Below are positions 56,961 through 64,000 of a stretch of 64,000 nucleotides of DNA, piece after piece. The position numbers and the translations under genes are program-made. This stretch comes from Glandiceps talaboti (Eukaryota; Hemichordata; Enteropneusta; Spengelidae), in assembly GCF_964340395.1 (NCBI RefSeq), contig NC_135567.1, positions 2,342,109 through 2,406,108 on the forward strand, read 5' to 3'. The first letter of the stretch is position 1. Each line of letters opens with the position of its first letter. A model generated the notes under the pieces. That model was given only the letters and a program-made list of their open reading frames with translations, did no database searches and had not been told where the DNA came from.

Positions 56961-59900
56961 TCTACACTTGTACACATAAAAATATTCACTGACTAGACTA
57001 TTACCATAGACTTCAGTCTACACTTGTACACATAGAAATACTCACTGACTAGACTATTACCTTAGACTTCAGTCTACACTAGTACACATAGAAATACTCA
57101 CTGACTAGACTATTACCATAGACTTCATTCTACACTTGTACACATAGAAATACTCCCTGACTAGACTATTACCATAGACTTCAGTCTACACTTGTACACA
57201 TATAAATACTCACTGACTAGACTATTACCTTAGACTTCAGTCTACACTTGTACACATAGAAATACTCACTGACTAGACTATTACCATAGACTTCAGTCTA
57301 CACTTGTACACATATAAATACTCACTGACTAGACTATTACCATAGACTTCAGTCTACACTTGTACACATAGAAATACTCACTGACTAGACTATTACCATA
57401 GACTTCAGTCTACACTTGTACACATAGAAATACTCACTGACTAGACTATTACCATAGACTTCAGTTTACACTTGTACACATAGAAATACTCACTGACTAG
57501 ACTATTACCATAGACTTCAGTTTACACTTGTACACATAGAAATACTCACTGACTAGACTATTACCATAGACTTCAGTTTACACTTGTACACATAGAAATA
57601 CTCACTGACTAGACTATTAATTACCATAGACTTCAGTCTACACTTGTACACATAGAAATACTCACTGACTAGACTATTACCATAGACTTCAGTCTACACT
57701 TGTACACATAGAAATACTCACTGACTAGACTATTACCATAGACTTCAGTCTACACTTGTACACCTAGAAATACTCACTGACTAGACTATTACCTTAGACT
57801 TCAGTCTACACTTGTACACATAGAAATACTCACTGACTAGACTATTACCATAGACTTCAGTCTACACTTGTACACATAGAAATACTCACTGACTAGACTA
57901 TTACCATAGACTTCAGTCTACACTTGTACACATAGAAATACTCACTGACTAGACTATTACCATAGACTTCAGTCTACACTTGTACACATAGAAATACTCA
58001 CTGACTAGACTATTACCATAGACTTCAGTCTACACTTGTACACATAGAAATACTCACTGACTAGACTATTACCATAGACTTCAGTCTACACTTGTACACA
58101 TATAAATACTCACTGACTAGACTATTACCATAGACTATAGTCTACACTTGTACACATAGAAATACTCACTGACTAGACTATTACCATAGACTTCAGTCTA
58201 CACTTGTACACATAGAAATACTCACTGACTAGACTATTACCATAGACTTCAGTCTACACTTGTACACATAGAAATACTCACTGACTAGACTATTACCATA
58301 GACTTCAGTCTACACTTGTACACCTAGAAATACTCACTGACTAGGCTATTACCTTAGACTTCAGTCTACACTTGTACACATAGAAATACTCACTGACTAG
58401 ACTATTACCATAGACTTCAGTCTACACTTGTACACATAGAAATACTCACTGACTAGACTATTACCATAGACTTCAGTCTACACTTGTACACATAGAAATA
58501 CTCACTGACTAGACTATTACCATAGACTTCAGTCTACACTTGTACACATAGAAATACTCACTGACTAGACTATTACCATAGACTTCAGTCTACACTTGTA
58601 CACATAGAAATACTCACTGACTAGACTATTACCATAGACTTCAGTCTACACTTGTACACATAGAAATACTCACTGACTAGACTATTACCATAGACTTCAG
58701 TCTACACTTGTACACATAGAAATACTCACTGACTAGACTATTACCTTAGACTATAGTCTACACTTGTACACATAGAAATACTCACTGACTAGACTATTAC
58801 CATAGACTTCAGTCTACACTTGTACACATAGAAATACTCACTGACTAGACTATTACCATAGACTTCAGTCTACACTTGTACACATAGAAATACTCACTGA
58901 CTAGACTATTACCATAGACTTCAGTCTACACTTGTACACATAGAAATACTCACTGACTAGACTATTACTATAGTCTACACTAGTACACATATAAATACTC
59001 ACTGACTAGACTATTACCATAGACTTCAGTCTACACTAGTACACATATAAATACTCACTGACTAGACTATTATCATAGACTTCAGTCTACACTTGTACAC
59101 ATAGAAATACTCACTGACTAGACTATTACCTTAGACTATAGTCTACACTTGTACACATAGAAATACTCACTGACTAGACTATTACCATAGACTTCAGTCT
59201 ACACTTGTACACATAGAAATACTCACTGACTAGACTATTACCATAGACTTCAGTCTACACTTGTACACATAGAAATACTCACTGACTAGACTATTACCAT
59301 AGACTTCAGTCTACACTTGTACACATAGAAATACTCACTGACCATACTATTACCATAGACTTCAGTCTACACTTGTACACATATAAATACTCACTGACTA
59401 GACTATTACCATAGACTTCAGTCTACTTTTGTACACATATAAATACTCACTGACTAGACTATTACCATAGACTATAGTCTACACTTGTACACATAGAAAT
59501 ACTCACTGACTAGACTATTACCATAGACTTCAGTCTACACTTGTACACATAGAAATACTCACTGACTAGACTATTACCTTAGACTTCAGTCTACACTAGT
59601 ACACATAGAAATACTCACTGACTAGACTATTACCATAGACTTCATTCTACACTTGTACACATAGAAATACTCCCTGACTAGACTATTACCATAGACTTCA
59701 GTCTACACTTGTACACATATAAATACTCACTGACTAGACTATTACCTTAGACTTCAGTCTACACTTGTACACATAGAAATACTCACTGACTAGACTATTA
59801 CCATAGACTTCAGTCTACACTTGTACACATAGAAATACTCACTGACTAGACTATTACCATAGACTTCAGTCTACACTTGTACACATAGACATACTCACTG

Positions 59901-62877
59901 ACTAGACTATTACCATAGACTTCAGTCTACACTTGTACACATAGAAATACTCACTGACTAGACTATTACCATAGACTTCAGTTTACACTTGTACACATAG
60001 AAATACTCACTGACTAGACTATTACCATAGACTTCAGTTTACACTTGTACACATAGAAATACTCACTGACTAGACTATTACCATAGACTTCAGTTTACAC
60101 TTGTACACATAGAAATACTCACTGACTAGACTATTAATTACCATAGACTTCAGTCTACACTTGTACACATAGAAATACTCACTGACTAGACTATTACCAT
60201 AGACTTCAGTCTACACTTGTACACATAGAAATACTCACTGACTAGACTATTACCATAGACTTCAGTCTACACTTGTACACATAGAAATACTCACTGACTA
60301 GACTATTACCATAGACTTCAGTCTACACTTGTACACATAGAAATACTCACTGACTAGACTATTACCATAGACTTCAGTCTACACTTGTACACATAGAAAT
60401 ACTCACTGACTAGACTATTACCATAGACTTCAGTCTACACTTGTACACATAGAAATACTCACTGACTAGACTATTACCATAGACTTCAGTCTACACTTGT
60501 ACACATAGAAATACTCACTGACTAGACTATTACCATAGACTTCAGTCTACACTTGTACACATAGAAATACTCACTGACTAGACTATTACCATAGACTTCA
60601 GTCTACACTTGTACACATAGAAATACTCACTGACTAGACTATTACCATAGACTTCAGTCTACACTTGTACACATATAAATACTCACTGACTAGACTATTA
60701 CCATAGACTATAGTCTACACTTGTACACATAGAAATACTCACTGACTAGACTATTACCATAGACTTCAGTCTACACTTGTACACATAGAAATACTCACTG
60801 ACTAGACTATTACCATAGACTTCAGTCTACACTTGTACACATAGAAATACTCACTGACTAGACTATTACCATAGACTTCAGTCTACACTTGTACACCTAG
60901 AAATACTCACTGACTAGGCTATTACCTTAGACTTCAGTCTACACTTGTACACATAGAAATACTCACTGACTAGACTATTACCATAGACTTCAGTCTACAC
61001 TTGTACACATAGAAATACTCACTGACTAGACTATTACCATAGACTTCAGTCTACACTTGTACACATAGAAATACTCACTGACTAGACTATTACCATAGAC
61101 TTCAGTCTACACTTGTACACATAGAAATACTCACTGACTAGACTATTACCATAGACTTCAGTCTACACTTGTACACATAGAAATACTCACTGACTAGACT
61201 ATTACCATAGACTTCAGTCTACACTTGTACACATAGAAATACTCACTGACTAGACTATTACCATAGACTTCAGTCTACACTTGTACACATAGAAATACTC
61301 ACTGACTAGACTATTACCTTAGACTATAGTCTACACTTGTACACATAGAAATACTCACTGACTAGACTATAATTACCATAGACTTCAGTCTACACTTGTA
61401 CACATAGAAATACTCACTGACTAGACTATTACCATAGACTTCAGTCTACACTTGTACACATAGAAATACTCACTGACTAGACTATTACCATAGACTTCAG
61501 TCTACACTTGTACACATAGAAATACTCACTGACTAGACTATTACTATAGTCTACACTAGTACACATAGAAATACTCACTGACTAGACTATTACCATAGAC
61601 TTCAGTCTACACTAGTACACATATAAATACTCACTGACTAGACTATTATCATAGACTTCAGTCTACACTTGTACACATAGAAATACTCACTGACTAGACT
61701 ATTACCTTAGACTATAGTCTACACTTGTACACATAGAAATACTCACTGACTAGACTATTACCATAGACTTCAGTCTACACTTGTACACATAGAAATACTC
61801 ACTGACTAGACTATTACCATAGACTTCAGTCTACACTTGTACACATAGAAATACTCACTGACTAGACTATTACCATAGACTTCAGTCTACACTTGTACAC
61901 ATAGAAATACTCACTGACCATACTATTACCATAGACTTCAGTCTACACTTGTACACATAGAAATACTCACTGACTAGACTATTACCATAGACTTCAGTCT
62001 ACTTTTGTACACATATAAATACTCACTGACTAGACTATTACCATAGACTATAGTCTACACTTGTACACATAGAAATACTCACTGACTAGACTATTACCAT
62101 AGACTTCAGTCTACACTTGTACACATAGAAATACTCACTGACTAGACTATTACCATAGACTATAGTCTACACTTGTACACATAGAAATACTCACTGACTA
62201 GACTATTACCATAGACTTCAGTCTACACTTGTACACATAGAAATACTCACTGACTAGACTATTACCATAGACTTCAGTCTACACTTGTACACATAGAAAT
62301 ACTTACTGACTAGACTATTACCATAGACTTCAGTCTACACTTGTACACATATAAATACTCACTGACTAGACTATTACCATAGACTATAGTCTACACTTGT
62401 ACACATAGAAATACTCACTGACTAGACTATTACCATAGACTTCAGTCTACACTTGTACACATAGAAATACTCACTGACTAGACTATTACCATAGACTTCA
62501 GTCTACACTTGTACACATAGAAATACTCACTGACTAGACTATTACCATAGACTTCAGTCTACACTTGTACACATAGAAATACTCACTGACTAGGCTATTA
62601 CCTTAGACTTCAGTCTACACTTGTACACATAGAAATACTCACTGACTAGACTATTACCATAGACTTCAGTCTACACTTGTACACATAGAAATACTCACTG
62701 ACTAGACTATTACTATAGTCTACACTAGTACACATAGAAATACTCACTGAAAAGACTATTACCTTAGACTTCAGTCTACACTAGTACACATAGAAATACT
62801 CACTGACTAGACTATTACCATAGACTTCAGTCTACACTTGTACACATATAAATACTCACTGACTAGACTATTACCTT
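55868..62877 (+). repeat. 7.0-kb segmental duplication, right copy
   Basis: This is the partner of 44250-50920. It holds a private TATAATTACC (3-bp gain near 61369), GAAAAGAC near 62750 and TAGACATAC near 59888. A GACCATAC unit at 61918 lies in the segment where four extra monomers occur, so that insertion was probably brought in by exchange with another HOR copy and not by simple slippage. Confidence 0.85.
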
Positions 62878-64000
62878 AGACTTCAGTCTACACTTGTACA
62901 CATAGAAATACTCACTGACTAGACTATTACCATAGACTTCAGTCTACACTTGTACACATAGAAATACTCACTGACTAGACTATTACCATAGACTTCAGTC
63001 TACACTAGTACACATATAAATACTCACTGACTAGACTATTACCATAGACTATAGTCTACACTTGTACACATAGAAATACTCACTGACTAGACTATTACCA
63101 TAGACTTCAGTCTACACTTGTACACATAGAAATACTCACTGACTAGACTATTACCATAGACTTCAGTCTACACTTGTACACATATAAATACTCACTGACT
63201 AGACTATTACCATAGACTTCAGTCTACACTTGTACACATAAAAATACTCACTGACTAGACTATTACCATAGACTTCAGTCTACACTTGTACACATAGAAA
63301 TACTCACTGACTAGACTATTACCATAGACTTCAGTCTACACTTGTACACATAGAAATACTCACTGACTAGACTATTACCATAGACTTCAGTCTACACTTG
63401 TACACATAGAAATACTCACTGACTAGACTATTACCATAGACTTCAGTCTACACTTGTACACATAGAAATACTCACTGACTAGACTATTACCATAGACTTC
63501 AGTCTACACTTGTACACATAGAAATACTCACTGACTAGACTATTACCATAGACTTCAGTCTACACTTGTACACATATAAATACTCACTGACTAGACTATT
63601 ACCATAGACTATAGTCTACACTTGTACACATAGAAATACTCACTGACTAGACTATTACCATAGACTTCAGTCTACACTTGTACACATAGAAATACTCACT
63701 GACTAGACTATTACCATAGACTTCAGTCTACACTTGTACACATAGAAATACTCACTGACTAGACTATTACCATAGACTTCAGTCTACACTTGTACACATA
63801 GAAATACTCACTGACTAGACTATTACCATAGACTTCAGTCTACACTTGTACACATAGAAATACTCACTGACTAGACTATTACCATAGACTTCAGTCTACA
63901 CTTGTACACATAGAAATACTCACTGACCATACTATTACCATAGACTTCAGTCTACACTTGTACACATATAAATACTCACTGACTAGACTATTACCATAGA
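62878..64000 (+). repeat. Satellite continuing to the window edge
   Basis: These are ordinary monomers with an A12/TATAAAT unit near 63010, an AT core, an ACATAAAAAT unit (about 63238, shared with the 55.3- and 56.6-kb units) and GACCATAC at 63926. No array boundary is reached. The final unit start is at 63948 and is cut by the window end. Confidence 0.9.

Larger units (their letters stand above)
1..64000 (+). repeat. 56-bp satellite DNA array, about 1,148 head-to-tail monomers
   Basis: The same 56-bp unit fills the window edge to edge, and the array runs off both ends. With the phase set so that monomer position 1 is the base before AGTCTAC, units start at 1, 57, 113 and so on; indels shift the phase later. 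Each copy differs from consensus at only a few sites. I saw no inverted monomer, no unique spacer and no inserted element. All three + frames are stopped within every consensus unit and - strand open stretches reach only about 80-130 bp, so no coding sequence can be supported. Long homogeneous satellite of this kind is characteristic of eukaryotic centromeric or heterochromatic DNA; that placement is inference. The family is not one I recognise. Confidence 0.98.

Noticed and set aside
1-64000. CRISPR array
   Set aside because: There is a regular period but no unique spacers; all 56 bp of every unit are conserved, and no cas-like gene is present.
1-64000. Protein-coding tandem repeat or small ORFs
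   Set aside because: 56 is not a multiple of 3, so frames rotate. Every + frame has a stop in each consensus monomer, and - strand open stretches end within about 80-130 bp.
1-64000. Telomeric repeat
   Set aside because: The unit is 56 bp, not a short G-rich motif, and G is the rarest base on this strand. A subtelomeric location cannot be excluded.
1-64000. CENP-B box
   Set aside because: The known box needs two CpG-containing cores (TTCG and CGGG); the monomer has no CpG and no similar stretch.
1-64000. A novel multi-gene system (defence, mobile or biosynthetic)
   Set aside because: There is no coding capacity anywhere in the window; claiming one would be invention.
1-64000. Inverted array segments
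   Set aside because: The reverse complement of the monomer does not appear as a unit anywhere I read; the local inverted symmetry is only the short junction dyad.

Overview
The whole 64 kb window is one uninterrupted array of a 56-bp tandem repeat, that is, satellite DNA. I see no gene, RNA gene, transposon or unique-sequence island on either strand. Every + strand frame is closed by stops inside each consensus monomer: TGA at monomer position 33, TAG at 37, and TAG at 20 and 50. On the - strand the longest open stretches are about 80 bp, or roughly 130 bp where a variant removes one stop. The monomer has 20 A, 16 T, 14 C and 6 G (36% GC), contains no CpG, and every copy I read lies in the same orientation. 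Counting indels by eye gives 48 deletions of 7 bp, three 1-bp deletions and 54 inserted bases. With these, the distance from base 1 to the last unit start at 63948 equals exactly 1147 x 56 bp, so the array holds about 1,148 monomers. Tens of kilobases of highly homogenised head-to-tail satellite with higher-order organisation point to a eukaryotic chromosome (centromeric, pericentromeric or other constitutive heterochromatin) assembled from long reads. I do not recognise the monomer and cannot name the species.

Monomers differ by a small set of recurring substitutions and indels, and these act as barcodes. The commonest are the 56/1 core (TC, AT, TT or AC), position 12 (T or A), position 22 (G or T, giving TATAAAT) and position 49 (A or T). 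Rarer ones are GACCATAC, CTACTTTTG, the linked pair A40G+A49T, TACATATAG, two kinds of 7-bp deletion, and small insertions. Their order shows a nested, mosaic set of higher-order repeats (HORs) and segmental duplications.

Layout. Left domain (1 to about 14 kb): rich in TATAAAT monomers, with an 840-bp 15-mer HOR, a block at 1-3120 repeated at 7435-10554, a 2,625-bp tandem duplication (2507-7756), a 2,520-bp lag repeat, and a 168-bp trimer repeated three times (10571-11074). Middle domain (about 14-42 kb): HORs of roughly 1.55 to 2.8 kb that carry one type I and one type II 7-bp deletion, best seen as a 1,554-bp 28-mer at 30340-33814. Right domain (about 42-64 kb): type II deletions joined to the A12 variant, insertion markers and a block of C5T monomers. 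It is built largely from long-range copies: about 6.9 kb from 16.0-22.95 kb reappears at 39.3-46.3 kb, and about 7 kb from 44.25-50.9 kb reappears at 55.9-62.9 kb.

Nothing here encodes a protein system. The interest lies in the repeat itself: how it evolved by unequal exchange, slippage and break repair, and whether its palindromic, CpG-free monomer serves as a centromeric or heterochromatic substrate. Block limits were read by eye and are good to about one monomer.
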